Positions 42,919 through 56,166 of a stretch of DNA of 64,000 nucleotides are shown here, piece by piece. The position numbers and the translations under genes are program-made. The notes beneath the pieces are model-generated. The model was not told the DNA's origin. It made no database searches and saw only the letters and a program-made list of their open reading frames with translations. The DNA is from Trichuris trichiura. Taxonomy: Eukaryota > Nematoda > Enoplea > Trichinellida > Trichuridae. Every line of letters begins with the position of its first letter. Positions within the stretch are counted from its first letter, which is position 1. The DNA lies in assembly GCA_037903355.1 (NCBI GenBank), contig JBAJFE010000062.1, positions 124,001-188,000 of the forward strand, in the 5' to 3' direction.

Positions 42919-43801
42919 AATTAACGTACACCTGCACGAGGCAAAAATTTAGGCTACGATGGGACAACCGATGGGAAAACACGACTCAGCCGACAGCTGT
43001 AAACTGCACATCGAATTCTTCAACTTTCGTCAACGCTTTTTTTAACAAGGAAACTTATAAACGAACACGTTTTGTCTTTGAGAAATCTTCCAAGAAGCCA
43101 ATGCAACTACTATTCTATTGGGCTTTGATTAGGTGCGACATAAAGCGGCCGCTAATGATAAATTTTGATTAGAAAAATGAAAAGCAGTGACGGAGAGTAA
43201 AGCTTCTCGTACAGTACATTCCCAGCCAAAAAAAGGAGCAACAAATTCTTAGCTGTACGCTCGTCTCAAATTAAGCGACAATAGACTACTTTATGAACAA
43301 ACATACCAAGCCTCAAGTCCGCAGATGCCCGAAGACCTTTCAGCTAAAAGTGCAGAAACGCTTAACTACCACCTTACTGTGCCTAAAAGAATATGCAGGT
43401 AAAAATCCGAACAAAATTTGCTAACTGTTAGTGTGCTCATCGTTTGTAACCGCCCCTCGCGTAAACAGCGTTGCAATTTTAACTATAGTAATAACCGCGG
43501 AAAATATTAACGTAAGTAATACGTTGGAAATACTAAACAGCTAAATAAAGAGTATTAAATCAAACAAGTAATTTGCTTGCCAAAAAACAGGCTTAAAACT
43601 GGCTCTGCGCCTTTGGGTAATGTGTGTACTCACCGCCTGATGGTCCAGAAGCAGTGTTTTGATCTAGTCAGATCGATATTACTTTCTTTAATACATACTG
43701 TAGAAGGCTCCAAAATAAAATCTGTATAAGGCAAAGCGAAAATGCATCGCACTTCTATGTACAGCAATATAAAGAAAAGGCGATGGCCGTTGAAACGAAA
43801 G
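42919..43801. other. Intergenic region between CSN7 and REV3
   Basis: AT-rich and holds the presumed CSN7 promoter and the REV3 3' flank. No motif I can name. Confidence 0.4.
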
Positions 43802-46800
43802 CTATTGGGTGGAAAACATGAAGTCAGTTAGCTGTTGAAATTGCTTTGCACTAGCAACGAAATTATCACATATGAGAAGACGCTGAAAGTAGACAGGACA
43901 ATCAATTGATACACAACCGTCCTCTGGGAATCCTGGACTATGTGTATACTCGGAGCAAATCTGACATAACCTTATAGCGCATGACAGCTTACGTTCCGCA
44001 TCCCGCAGCTGACATTGCAATGTTAAATAACTATTCATAGGATCACTGATGCAGTCGGAACACATATCTGCCACTGTAGGATCACCGCAGATTGGACATT
44101 TATGAATTTGAACGAACTGTGAAAGTGTGGACTGACAGATTCCGTTTCCGGCTAAACAAGCAACATTCCTTTATTTTAAATGCTCAATCGAGGAGACACT
44201 GCTTACCGCGAGATCTTTTTACTTTCCTACCAACGGAAGCTCCTGAGCGTCCACTAATTTGAACGAACAGGTCGTGACAATCCAGATTGAACAAATTGCA
44301 TACTCTATTCAAAGCGGGAACAAGTTGACGAACGACATAGTAAACATAATTCAATTTTAAGTTCGGATTTCGTACTAATTCCCACGGCTCTCTAACACAC
44401 GAGATCAAGGTAGAGCGAGGCTCGCCACATACAATTACGTAGGGAACGCGCTCGCCAATTCTAGGCTCGTTGCGACGGTCTTTGGCAAGTCTCCGCCTTT
44501 AAAGTTTCACATCTAAAAAGGGCATAAGCGAACGAACGTTTACCTAGCTATTGACGACGCCGGAACAGCGGAATTAGCCTTATAGCAATCTTGTCCTCTG
44601 TACTCTTTGGCAAAAATAAAATCTTCAAAAGGCGCAGAGCCGGAAAGCACATGTTCAAATTTTTCCATTAAATAGCGTTCCGCTTTTTTGATGTCTCCGG
44701 AGTCAAATAGAATTCTCAACATTTTCTCCAACGTCTTCAAAAAAGCGTTAGTGAGAAATTTTGGAAGAAAAAAATCAATGTTCATCAGAGACATTAGAAA
44801 CCAAAGGACACGTGTCCCTTCGCACTGTTTCGATACCCTTTGCATCGAAAATGGGTTCCCTCTGATCAGCGCTCTCGTATGAGTAGCCAACGTAACGCTT
44901 CTTCGTCTGCAGAACGCAGGGAAGGTAAACCTAAGAAAGGACATCCAAGATTTACATGCAATCAAGAATGAGTGAATAAACTTTTTCAAACTTCAACTTC
45001 ACCGGATATGGATTGACCTCAGTGACTGCAGCGGCAATTTCCGCCCCAATCTTAAACGCTTCCTCTTTATCGCGACCAGGTAAAGCAACAAACATGCTAA
45101 AACAAAAAATATCAATTACATATTCATATGTAAAATTATATGCGCAATTATCGAGATGCTTTCCAGGCTTGTTATCAATGCGATCTTAAACCGGCATGAC
45201 ATTATTAACTGCGACAAATAATGTATGTTGTACCTTGATTTCAGCATTTTAGGCACGAAAAATTTCGAAGCCAAAGAAGGCGTTACCTGTCAGTGTCCCC
45301 ATAAATGACTTTGGCATTCCAACGCTCATGGGAGTTGACCATCCTTATAGCCGCTTCGAGAGTCTCTCTGCCCTTCTGAACAATACTATCAGCAATCTAA
45401 ACGAAGCCCAAAGTGAAGATAAACATAATTTCTTTTACATACTTCGACGCACGGCATCCTGCCACTAAAATTGGCGGATGTGTAACCGTAAGTTACATTG
45501 GCGATTAACTTCAAACCCATCTGACGAGCGTCCAAGACTTTTACCAGCGCCTAAGACAAACTACATTATAATATCATTGCTTTTCGAGATTTTGCCTTAA
45601 TTTAAGAATTTCAGGTTGGTATGTTATCAGCATTCTGAGCATTATATGATAGAATTTGTCGTATAGTAAACAACGTACAGGTTGCTTTCAAGCTTAAGCT
45701 CACGTGCCTTTAATCGTACTGATTAAAACTATATGGTTTCATTGTGTACCTTTAAAAATTTTACAGTACACTATATAGTAATCAAGGAACGTGGTCGATT
45801 TGAAATTTGACGGGCAACTTAGGATGCCGGAGCTAAATAATCATTAGCAACAAATAAACTTTTATCCATAGCACAAGTTTTGCATTGTAACGATTAGTTA
45901 CATGCGCTCAAATACTAAGGAACTAACCTTGTTGTTTGCATACTCTTTCATACACTTCTTTACCATAATTCGAGTATTCAAGATCTCCTGGAGCATTTCA
46001 GGCAAAATACCACGGCGGATCGTATCATCAACAAAAACTACTCCCGCTGGAGAGCAAACGAGATGTTGTCTTAGCTTTGACAAAGTGCTGGTAGGTACTT
46101 TCAATTTCCAACAGCCAAAGTCAATGCGCTCATGGCTGCAGGAATGAACTAGCTTATTAAGGACTAAAAGGCTTCCGCTGTTGATCACCTGCATAATTCG
46201 GTCACCTTTCCTAAGCAAGTAGAAAAGCAGTAGTTGTAGGCAATGCAGATGGACGGATAGAGCGATTGGAAGTCGAGAACTAAGACTGGATACGAACAGA
46301 ACATCGACTCGGGTTCCATGTTCAACGCTATGCATTCGGGAGCGCTCATTCTGCAGAAAGAAACGAAAACTTAGTTTATTCACGCATTTTCTACGACGAT
46401 CGCAAGAAGAACTTTCTGCGCTGGTCAGGCGTTGGCGAAAGTGCGACGTAACCTTCTGCTTTGGCCATACGCAGCATAATTGACTCGACTCGAAATTGTG
46501 AACCTCTGCTTAAGACTTCCAAAAATTGTATGCCAAAAAGACGAGCCATTTCGGAAGTCCGATTGACTATATCTCTTGAGATCAAAAGCTGCAAATTCCC
46601 GATAGTGCGAAGAAAGTAGTAATGGAAAACTCGCCACCTGAAAGGTACAGCGAAGACTTACTAATGTGAACGAGCGCCCTACGCCTAAATACGCACTTAA
46701 GAAGACGGTGCAAAAGAATTGTAACATTATAAATATGGCAAAATTTAAGTTCATTCATCAACAAACGCTGCAAAACGTCTACTGAAGGACAGATGCCTCA

Positions 46801-49800
46801 ATACAATTTTTTGAAAAAAAACAAAAGCAAAATAAAAAAGAGCATAGCAAGCATTCGTACCTCGATTTACGCGACTTGAACCATTCTGTCAGCTGCCAAT
46901 GAGTATAAAATGGTACTCGCATATGCAGAACGTGGAAAGCAATATTTTCAAATGTATAACAGCGGAGAGTAACCTTAACTGGACTGCGTAAAACCATGAA
47001 GTAATAACTTATTTAGCACTTACAACATGCTTCATAAGAAACCAAACGTTTAGGGCAACGCGCCCTGTAACATTGAGCACATCAACTAAAGACCAACTGT
47101 TAACCACGGCGGGACGTTTGTAGCGCAGCTGCTCTAAGATTTTCAAAAAAGTGGCACTGAAACGGTTTAACTATATGAGCATACCTTGAATTCTGGAGCA
47201 ACGAGAACGAAGATCGTATCCCAGACGATCCGCCCGATCAAACAGGTAACCCCAGGAGAGCATCTCGAGCTCGTAGCCAACAAGAATATCTGGATCATTC
47301 CTGCACAGCAACAAAGAGCAGCATTTCTAGCATTACGCGCCAACAATCGCCTTATACGTACTTTACAACAACTTTTTCAAACTTTTCAAACAAATCCATC
47401 TCTGAGGCTACGCGAACTTCAACGTAAGGATGAGCAAAAGTGAAAAGAACGTTTTCGTACAAGCGACCGGAGACCTGAACATGAAATAGCGCTTCTAATG
47501 ACGTAGAAGTTGAATAAACTTGCCGATGATGTGCGCTGCGGTAATAACTTGCACAGTTACTAAAACGCGCTTAACAAATGGCTTTAAAAGTAACGCTTTA
47601 AAAGCTCAAATGCGCCTAACTGAAAGTATAAGAGAAATATTCACTTTCGGATCCGCGGAGGTACACCACCAGAAGCAATAAGTTTGAAAAGCATCTTTCG
47701 ATCCCATTGAATGCACCGAAGCGAATAGAGCTGTCACTGGGTCGAATTCTGGGTCAGCTTTAAGCTGCTGCCGTGTTTCCACATGTAGTTCAACCGACAT
47801 TATCGTTATGTGCAGAATCTTAAAAATTGCCTTAATGTAAACAGTTGCGTCAAGTGGAAATAATCAGGAATTTGATTTCGGGAAAAAAAATCGATTAATA
47901 GCCTATTCTCGAAACTGGATACAAGTGCAAAGCGTACATGCTAAGCTTAAAGAAAGTAGAAATGAGAACTAACTACCACAACGATGAATAGTGCGTTATA
48001 AGACACTTATGGCCATAGCTAAAAAGTTAAACTATGTTTGAACTGACGCAGTGGCTATATTCTATTCTTCAAAAAATTACGAAATGTGCTTACGTCATGG
48101 ACCGCGCGCGCCTCCGAGAAGTCAACAGCTGTAACATCGAACCCGAAGGATGTCCCTAAAGAATGATCAGTTGTCGCGGACTTTTCGAGCTTTGTGGAAA
48201 CTGTCTCCAAATCCTAGAAAAGGTAAAGACAACGCTATAACACCACAAAACTAAAACTATATGCCTTTTCATTCTTTATATTGCTGATTTTGAAGTTCCT
48301 TTTGTTATGCAAATGAACAGATACAGGTTTTGAGCTTTTTTAGCTAGCATAATTAGTAAGAAATGGTGAAATTTACCAAAGATGTGCATTAGAAACATTA
48401 GACAGACTCAGGCGCACTTAAATGTCTGCTAAAGAACTAGTTACCTCTATTTGTACAGGAGATCGATTTGCATTCCGGAGAACGGGATCACCGCCAGGGC
48501 TGCCGGCGGTATCGAGAGGAAATTCTTCTACGTAACTTTTTTCCCAGTAATCAATACTTGCATCGAACCTTGTCGGCAGACTAAAACAAAAGTTTGCTGT
48601 AAATATACGGGTAGCGCATAGCTGCATAAAGGCCGCCGACAACGTTTAATTGTTTCAAAGTTGGAGACTGCAGAGGATACGCGGACGTACGCAACCTATT
48701 CTTGCGGAAAACGTTACATTCCAATTATAGAGCTAACGCGTCTTTCGTGATCCACCGAAAAATTAAACAGATGAATAAGATACTACCACAGTAGAGGTTG
48801 TCGTGAAATAAGTAGCAAATTAAGCGAGCTTACTTTATTGGATCGTCAGTTCTTCGTGAGCTACATTCACCTTTTTCAGAACCTGAAAACAGACTTCCTC
48901 ACAGTCGAAAATGAGAAGGCAGAAGGTATGAAACAGTTTTATGCGCTTCGCCGCCATACTGTAACTCTGCTGGCCATTTTGTTCTGCCCTTACCTAAGCC
49001 TTAGCCTAAACGTGAGGCAAATATTTTAGCTTAAGCTTAGGTAAAGGCATAACAGGACAGCCGGCATGATCGTAAGTAAGAGTGAAACAGGACGACAGCG
49101 TGGTTGCCAAAAACGAACCTGCATTTCTCAAAAGGTGGGCGTATTACCGACAAACCCGAACACAGACTCTAAAAATTGAATTGTTACCTTCAATTTCTTC
49201 CGTTTCGGAATTATTGTCAGTTAGCTCATGATCTGGTAATAAGAAATTGTCGTTCATGCGATACCAGTGACAGGAACTATCTTTCTGTATTCCAGGAGGA
49301 CCATCGACTTGAGGGATCAGAGGAGAGTTCACACTGAACAAAATACTATTCACATATCAACATTGAAATTGTACATAAGCTACGATACAGCTGAGATGTT
49401 CAAGAGGAAAGGTGAAGGTTGGCATGTGAAAGGCTTCGTACAACAATAAGAACTGATAATGAACTTTATGTTGTACCGAAATTTACAGTACTAACGATTC
49501 AATTAACATATTGAAGAATCAATGTCCTTACATTACACTGAACACAGGTTTAATTCACCTCAACGTTTCCGATGAAGCTATAGGCTGAGAGACGAGAGAT
49601 GACAAGCACTGGCTCATTTCCAACTGCTCGTTGATCTGTGTGACCACTTCCGCATCGATATCATGATCTTCCTGCATTGCTATGTCTCCAAATACATCTT
49701 TGAATTCGCTCTCTATTGTCTTAGCTCTTTTTTGGCTGTCAAACATTTCCGCAAGTTCTGGCAACGAACTAACTGGCGTTTCCTCCTCCTTTGGGAAGCC

Positions 49801-52800
49801 CAAAAGATATTCAGTGAGCAGTTCCACCGCCAGACCTAAAAACAAGCATCATCAGCGGCTGACGTTGCTTTGAAATGAGCAATACAACCTGAGTTGTTCA
49901 AAGTAAGTTCCTGAGAATCGTTAGCACTTTCTCTACGATTCGCTTTTGGAGTCGACCGCACAAAAGGACCTTCGGAAAGTCTACGCAAAGTACGCAGTGA
50001 ACAAGAAGTGAACATTTTTGCCAAAAAAAGATAACTTTACCCGGCCAGTTTTGCGTCAAGCAATTCTGAATAGATCTTTTCGCTTTCGGACTGACTGAAG
50101 CTTTTTCTTTCTGCAAAAGTCCTCACAGGTCAACAGCCGAGCCCGCGAAACTTTTCGGACGCGTGCGTAACACAGTAGGTCTTGTAATGTTCGAAGAATG
50201 CTATTTAATCGTATGCATGCGCCATACATAGCAGAAATGCTAATAGCATATTTTGTGACCCACTTCGCTCACTCAACTTGTGAACTGCAAAAAATCATCC
50301 TTATTTGCTCAATATGGTAAAATTAAATTAATAGTTAGGGTAATAATACCGATGAAAAAATTATGCCTAAGTCTTGCTGCTTACTGCGAAAACCAATTCT
50401 ACTTTTACAACTGTCAAAGCCAAGATGTTATTCTACGCTTAGACATTTAATGACGTCAGCTACCTCCTTGAGATTCTGCTTTATAGGAAAACGGCGTTAG
50501 AACTTCGGCGCTCTTCCTCCGTTCAGCTTCGTCCTCCCATATGTACTTCAAACCCGGATTTTTCAACTGCCCTTAAAAGGAGAAGTATATTGAAGAAACA
50601 GTCAGCGAAAATACCTGAGCTAGGAAGAGTGACGTTCAGGATTTCTGCTTCGGTACAATCCATCTCAATCTGACATCTACTCTGTGCTTTCAACCGCCTA
50701 ACATTTATGAATCTGTAAGAGTGTTGCCAAACAATACTAGATTACCTTTCGTCACTCAGCATCGTTCCTGAAACGTGGTACGAGATTAAAAAACGTAAAA
50801 GAGCAGACCCTTAAGGACATGTACCTTCGTCATTGCTGCAACGCATTTTTACTGTGCTAAGCCGAATGAAGTCCATTCCGTACAAATTGTAATCGATGAA
50901 AAACTAAAATATGCAATACGACTTAGTGTTTCGAAAAACAGGATGTCTTTTAACAGGCTTGAATAGTTTCATAGTAGATCTTCAGATTCACGGGTTTTGC
51001 CTGTTGGGTGTATCTGTAAGTAAACTTCAAAATGCCTTACCAACGGATGGATGAGCAAATTGTTAGAGAAATTACAGAACAAATCGAATACCGTACGTTT
51101 CGGAACTGCTCGTGTTCCGTCGTCAGCAGTGTTGGGGAGTAGCAGGGAGGAGTTGGGGATTTGTTCTGTAATTTCTCTAACAATTTGCTCATCCATCCGT
51201 TGGTAGGGCATTTTGAAGTTTACTTACAGATACACCCAAGAGGCAAAAACCCGTGAATCTGAAGATCTACTATGAAAATACGACTTAGTAGTACAAAACA
51301 AATTTCGTTAGAGCAAAAGAAAGTAAGCTTTCTCAACTGCCGTCTTACCCAATCATGACTATATGAAGCTTTTGTGTTAATAATTAGTAGTTCTTAACAG
51401 CAGTCACTACTCTAAAGATTTTCTTAACTAGTAATTAGCATACCTTCACGGTCATTTCTGCTAAGGAAAGCATGATTTACAAAAATTGTACGAATAATAT
51501 ACTCAAGGATCACTCGTCTCGATTAGAAAACAGAAATGGAAAGCATAAACACCTAACGCAATAGAAAGCTGCAGAAGTTCGTTGGATCTTGCGGATTACC
51601 GCCCCATAGTCATACTGTAAGCTTGTGAGCCAACTTCTTCTGGCTTTAGCTAAGGCTAAGTCTAAACATGAGGCCTATATTTTGGCTTAGGCTTAGATAA
51701 AGGCAGAAAAAAACAGCAACCATGTTCTCCAGTGAAGGTAGAAGAGCACGGCTGCATGCTTATCAAAAAGGAACCTGCGTATCTCAAATAATGGGGCGGG
51801 CAAGCGAGAAGCAGTACAGGTTTATTAAGAAATATAATTGCAGCGTTATTTTACCAACAAAGCTTCAGGTTTTTAAGTTGAACCTTTCATGTGCAAGGTT
51901 CTGTCCCGCAATAAACTCACTGTTAGAGGAAATAAAATTTTTATTTATTACGGGTGCCTATGGTACTTTTCTTATCCACTTGCTGAATTAAGAAGCAATA
52001 ATAATAATAATAAAATACGTTTAGTTAGCACAATCCAATTCATACAAGAAATGCTTTCAGCCTACCTGCAGTGAGAACGGTATGTGGGCTTCGTACGGTT
52101 GCATTGGTACACCTTTTACCTTTCCGAGGTAGCAAAAATGCGAAGCTCTCAAAAAAGTGACACAACAACTGATTTTAGACAAAAAATACGCAAGCGGTGT
52201 TACTTGGAAATTAACAACGGGTTGTACAAAACGATTTTCAGGAAAGTAGATTCACTCTGGTGGTAACCATAGAATGGCCTTGAAATATTCTTGTCAGAGC
52301 GGTATTGTAAACAATTTTAGCTTACGTAAGCTTAACCGCGGAGACTTTGCGGACATAGCGTCTTACAGTAGACACTTTCCTAGCTGTAGCGAACTTTTCC
52401 AAATCGGCAGCTTCAAGCTGCTCGTTCAAGTCCGCTTTGATTGCTTGAAGGAAATCTTCCGATGGATATGCACAAGGAGACTGGACGTAAAAGTAGGGAA
52501 ATACGCCATGCACATGTAGGCAACATTTTTTGCCTGAAAAATTAAGAAGCAATCAATAGTACCCAAAGGATCCTAACCTCAACTGCCGCCAAAAACATGA
52601 GCGAGCTTCTAATTAAAAAAATCGTATAGAAAAGTCAAATACTAAATAAGCTACGAAGGCAGCGTTGATGGTTGAGAATTTACGTTTTACGAAAGGATGG
52701 GCCCTTAGAAAATGTTCGTGACGAAGCATAAAATAAACCATATAAGTTAGCATGGATAAACGGAAGACATTAAAACTTGCCGTTTGGTAAGCTTCCGAAA

Positions 52801-52949
52801 ATGCGCAACACAGGCATGGGAACAGTAGAATCATCTTCAATTGGCAAGTTCAGATAATCGCACTCGCGGGAATTTTTTCTCATATAATGATCACAAACAA
52901 AAATACGAATTGCGACATCTTGACTGTTCACTGAACTTGGACAGCTCAT
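43802..52949 (-). CDS. REV3: DNA polymerase zeta catalytic subunit (REV3), many exons
   Basis: This is the B-family polymerase that extends past DNA lesions, in complex with REV7. Start ATG at 52949 opens an exon with VAIRIFVCDHYM and PMPVLRIFGSLPN; the next exon (from about 52542) has KKCCLHVHGVFPYFYV, the REV3 N-terminal signature. The middle region has weakly conserved exons (48.1-50.6 kb). The exonuclease-like part has ELHVETRQQLKADPEFDP (47.8 kb) and NDPDILVGYELEMLSWGYLFDRA (47.3 kb). Polymerase motif A, DFQSLYPSICIAYNYC, is near 46.25 kb; GILPEMLQEILNTR is near 46.0 kb; motif B, QMGLKLIANVTYGYTSANF, is near 45.5 kb; motif C, IYGDTDS, is split by an intron at 45.29 kb. The end has FIFAKEYRG, GERVPYVIV, CPICG..C..C and a second four-Cys cluster CQIC...C...C in the last exon (43802-44151), which in yeast and human binds iron-sulphur and accessory subunits. 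Introns are mostly 50-80 nt. Catalytic motifs are intact. Intron 1 appears to be GC-AG (CG|GCAAGT). Confidence 0.9.
48976..49145. repeat. Intronic repeat, copy 1
   Basis: Contains a partly palindromic core (CTTAGCCTAAACGTGAGGC ... TTAGCTTAAGCTTAGGTAAAGGCA). It resembles 51636-51800, including downstream GAACCTGC.T.TCTCAAA. Both copies lie in REV3, probably in introns. Likely a small non-autonomous repeat; ends not defined. Confidence 0.5.
50928..51276 (+). mobile_element. Foldback element with hammerhead ribozyme in REV3
   Basis: 349 bp flanked by the perfect 13-bp direct repeat AATACGACTTAGT (50915-50927 and 51277-51289). A 38-nt tail (starting gtttcgaaaaacaggatgtctt) is followed by 120-bp palindrome arms (50966-51085 and 51158-51277, the last base overlapping the duplication) around a 72-nt centre. 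The centre contains a hammerhead core. The tail resembles that of the 34774 element (GAAAA..ATA..GTCTT...TTTCAT). It lies within the REV3 transcription unit, most likely in an intron, on or near the upstream coding part. Confidence 0.85.
51088..51136 (-). ncRNA. Hammerhead ribozyme motif in REV3 foldback element
   Basis: Minus strand, the same strand as REV3 transcription: CUGACGA (complement of 51120-51126), perfect 5-bp stem II GGAAC/GUUCC with loop ACGAGCA, GAAA (complement of 51098-51101), CGUA and a predicted cut before CGG; stem I CUG/CGG. All invariant core bases are present; C at the variable core position is tolerated in known hammerheads. Confidence 0.65.
51636..51800. repeat. Intronic repeat, copy 2
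   Basis: Partner of 48976-49145; core TAAGGCTAAGTCTAAACATGAGGC ... TTGGCTTAGGCTTAGATAAAGGCA is seen in shortened form. Confidence 0.5.
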
Positions 52950-53193
52950 GCTTATTTAAGCTAATATTTCTCACAGGTCTCTGCAAGTGTTGTTGCCGCG
53001 AAATACAGTACTGCTATGAATGCAAGTCTCTCAAAGCACCATTGAGCCCATGTCGTACATTTATTTTATTACACCCAAACAAAGATCGAGTTATCTTTAA
53101 GATTATTCATACACTGATGTCAGTTGAAGCTACGGAAAAAACAAATAGTAAACAATGGTAAGCAAAAAAGAAGTCGAATCCTCTGTAGGGATA

Positions 53194-54625
53194 TCAAGTA
53201 TTGCAACTAGGTTGAGGTAACACACTGACGGCACGGTAGTCGTGCAGGTTTCTGCAATGTTTCAGAAGTGTTCGTCTGCTTCTTAGCAATCGACCACAAA
53301 TATGGCACTGAAGGAACGAGTCTGGATTATGCAAACGTAAATGCTCCACGAGACGACATCTAAACCTAGAAACAAAAAGGACCAAATGATTTCCGCGGAC
53401 CAAATATCGATGACAATGAATAATCTTGCTCAGTTACTATGCCAGTAAACAAGTTTAATAGGTTATAAGAAGTTTGTAAGTGTGTAGTTTTTGAATTACC
53501 TGAATGATTGTCCACAAACACCACAGGAATGCCTGCTTTGACTCGGAGTGGTCGCTGCGTGAAATCTCTCGAAATGGAGTAATAAGTTTTCCTTCCTAGC
53601 GAATGTTCTTCCGCATATTTGGCATATTCTTCTTCTGCGAATAAACATACCGATATAACGAACAGACTAGAGGGGCAATTATACTGGTGACGAAGGTGAA
53701 CTTCGTTTATATGACGGTTAACCCGACCCTTTGAAGGAGCAGCATAGGAACACAACTTGCACTTGTAGGTTTTCCGAACTATGGATCTCTGTCGATGACC
53801 GCAACAATGCCTTTGGAACCGCTTCGAGCTTTTCGTTTCGTATGAACACGCGGAACAACGATAAACTCGAGCTTGGCTCGAATTGCAACCATGTCTCAGA
53901 CGTACATGGTTTGCCAACAGTTTTCGACGGTAGAAAGACATACCGCAAATGGAGCACGATGCGGAATAGCCACTATGGCGACTGGAATGCTGCTCCAGAG
54001 TACCTTGCATTTAGACGGCTCTGGTCAATAATAATAAAACAAAATGCTCAATACTTTTGCTGAAAGAAGAAAACGAGCAGACGCGACAAACGTGCAGCCT
54101 TTTTCCAAGCGAATGCAAATGCCGATGCTTGCAAAGTGCTTCTTTTCTTGAGCATCGATAGGGGCATTTAGGGCAGAAATATGCATATTTTTTAGCCACT
54201 TCCTTATCGGCTGCTAAAAAACAATCTACGTATTTTTTTAAAAAAATGCAAACGTCACGGTTACTGGAAGGATGCTTTTTCTCGGTAGTCTTCGATACAA
54301 ACGTATTCAAGTATCGTTCAGCCAAGAGTAAATCTTTCAAAGAGGCGGTAACGCAGAGGAAGCTCTCGCAACTAACAATTCTAGCTGCTGGGACGAGTGC
54401 GCATAGGAAGTCCGACAATTCAACCGCGATGGAAGCGGGAAAATGCTGCGAGTTAAGCCGAGCTGCGACATAGTCAAACGTTGGAGCCAAAGAAACATGT
54501 TCGACCGAACTAGCTCCAGAAATTGGCGCAGTAGTGCTGACTTCCACTGAAACATATTTTTCCGTAGAAACGTTACCAGTCGGTGCTGCATCGTTAAAGA
54601 TTTCCAAGACGCTCTCGTCTATCAT
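53194..54625 (-). CDS. C2H2 zinc-finger protein with eight fingers (4 exons)
   Basis: Exons on the minus strand are 54625-54055, 54003-53685, 53634-53500 and 53365-53194, joined in frame to 398 residues. The first ~150 residues are an acidic/hydrophobic region without a known domain. Eight C2H2 fingers follow: FCPKCPYRC..H..H, VCRVCSFSS (its His pair lies after the first intron), SCSICGMSF, RCSACSYET, KCKLCSYAA, ICQICGRTF, SCGVCGQSF and QCHICGRLL. Restoring the second finger by splicing A|GTATTG to GCAAG| gives exact C-x2-C-x12-H-x3-H spacing, good support for the exon joint. Introns are 50-134 nt. Probably a nuclear DNA-binding regulator; no specific orthologue recognised. The stop lies just 244 bp before the REV3 start, on the same strand. 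Confidence 0.85.
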
Positions 54626-56166
54626 TTCACTTCAAGCCCTTGCAGGTTAGGACGCATATGGTCCGGTACGTTAAGTCATCCGATCGCGCGCCCTCGGAAA
54701 GCCAAAAGATTTGCAGGTAGACTAAGCAGAAATGCGTTTCGTCTTGAGATTCACAACTGGTTACGCGCTGCGCCACACCTTAAGCGAAAATGCTCATGAA
54801 TCAGATAAAGCAGTGTGAGTTCTACGTTGGCTGCTAAAACATTAGATGAGAATGTTGTCAAGGGTGCTTAGTCACTGGTGACGAAGTTAGTAACAGTGGC
54901 GGAACAAAGATGGAACATTTTTTTAAAAAAATAATTACGCTAGTTCTAAAGCACTGGCATGTCAATGGATAACTCAGAATTTTAAACAGATCTTTTCTAA
55001 GATCAGCTTTTTACCTACAGTAAGAAAGAAGTAAACTTAGGTTCACTTAAACCATAAGATGTCGTTTGCGACTTATGGTGATTTTGGAGGCTCTAGGCCA
55101 GTAAACGCTGGGAACATAAGCGTAGGACGAAAACCAAGGAACGTTGATTAAAATCTCAGTAAAGCTTTTTTCTTGTTTGAAGCAGACAAATCACAGAATG
55201 AGCGACTAACTGCTACAATGCCGAACTTTTCAGCTACTCGTTTTTTGCGAACGAACTGCATACTCGAGTAGGAGATGAAAACAGGATATCGCGACATCAC
55301 GGCAACGCACTGCTGGTATTACGCGTTGCTCCACCGCAAGTCAGTGATGTCGCGAGGGGGGTTTAAACTGACTTCATTTTATTTTTAGTTCACTACAGCG
55401 ATGGGGCTGTACTAGGAAAAGTTAACAACTGTAATCAATGAAGTCTGTGATAAAAACGTAAACACAAGTTTTGAAGATTTTCATTCTTTAGCCAGCCGTC
55501 TGTATGAATATAGATGTTTAAGAGCAGCAAAGGACAAAGTGAAAAGTTTATTAAGCGCTAACCGTTTAACTACTCACGTCTACGTTTACAGTAAAGAGAA
55601 AATAAAGAACGACTTTTGGAACGTTAGTCTGAACCTGAACATCATTACTTGCTTGTAGCAATTTAAAACGCTAAGATAAGTCAAAAGCAAACTGCCTGAC
55701 TACTCTAATTTACAATCAGGGTTTTATAGGACAAAATAATTACGGCAGTCTTTCCATACAAAAAAGTTGACGTCTGTCTGTTCATTGAGAAACAAGAGAA
55801 GAATAAGAAATGTCAGAGCTTCCAGGAATTACAGAATTTATCTTCAGCGTAGCAGGTAGCTTTTGCGCCGAAGACGCGACTTCTTTTGATAAAAATCGAA
55901 GCTCATGTTACGGTATAACCTGTATTTAAATTATGACAGAATATTTGCACAGCCTAACTACCATCAATCAAATCTTTTAAGTTAAGTATTAGTATTATCG
56001 TAGAACAACTAGCAGCCTCGTTGACGGAGGTAATAATTGCAAGTAACAATTATGCAAATTAAAAAACAGTTTACTGGCAAAGCAACCTTGAAAGTACAAA
56101 GCAGCAAAGCCACGCGACTCGACTCGAACCTAATTTCTTTTCATTTAATAACATGCTGTAACGTAA
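54626..56166. other. Intergenic region before midasin 3' end
   Basis: About 1.5 kb upstream of the zinc-finger gene and downstream of midasin. No gene supported. It contains the two-part hairpin at 55289-55355. Confidence 0.45.
55289..55355. other. Two-part perfect hairpin
   Basis: Outer stem TCGCGACATCAC (55289-55300) pairs perfectly with GTGATGTCGCGA (55344-55355); inner stem GCAACGC (55302-55308) pairs with GCGTTGC (55323-55329). The 14-nt loop and a 14-nt unpaired 3' side give an RNA-like shape. No flanking duplication found. Confidence 0.5.

Noticed and set aside
54725..54775. Possible tRNA on the minus strand (GGTGTGGCGCAGCGCGTAACC)
   Set aside because: The start resembles an acceptor and D arm, but no anticodon stem or GGTTCGAATCC-type T arm follows.
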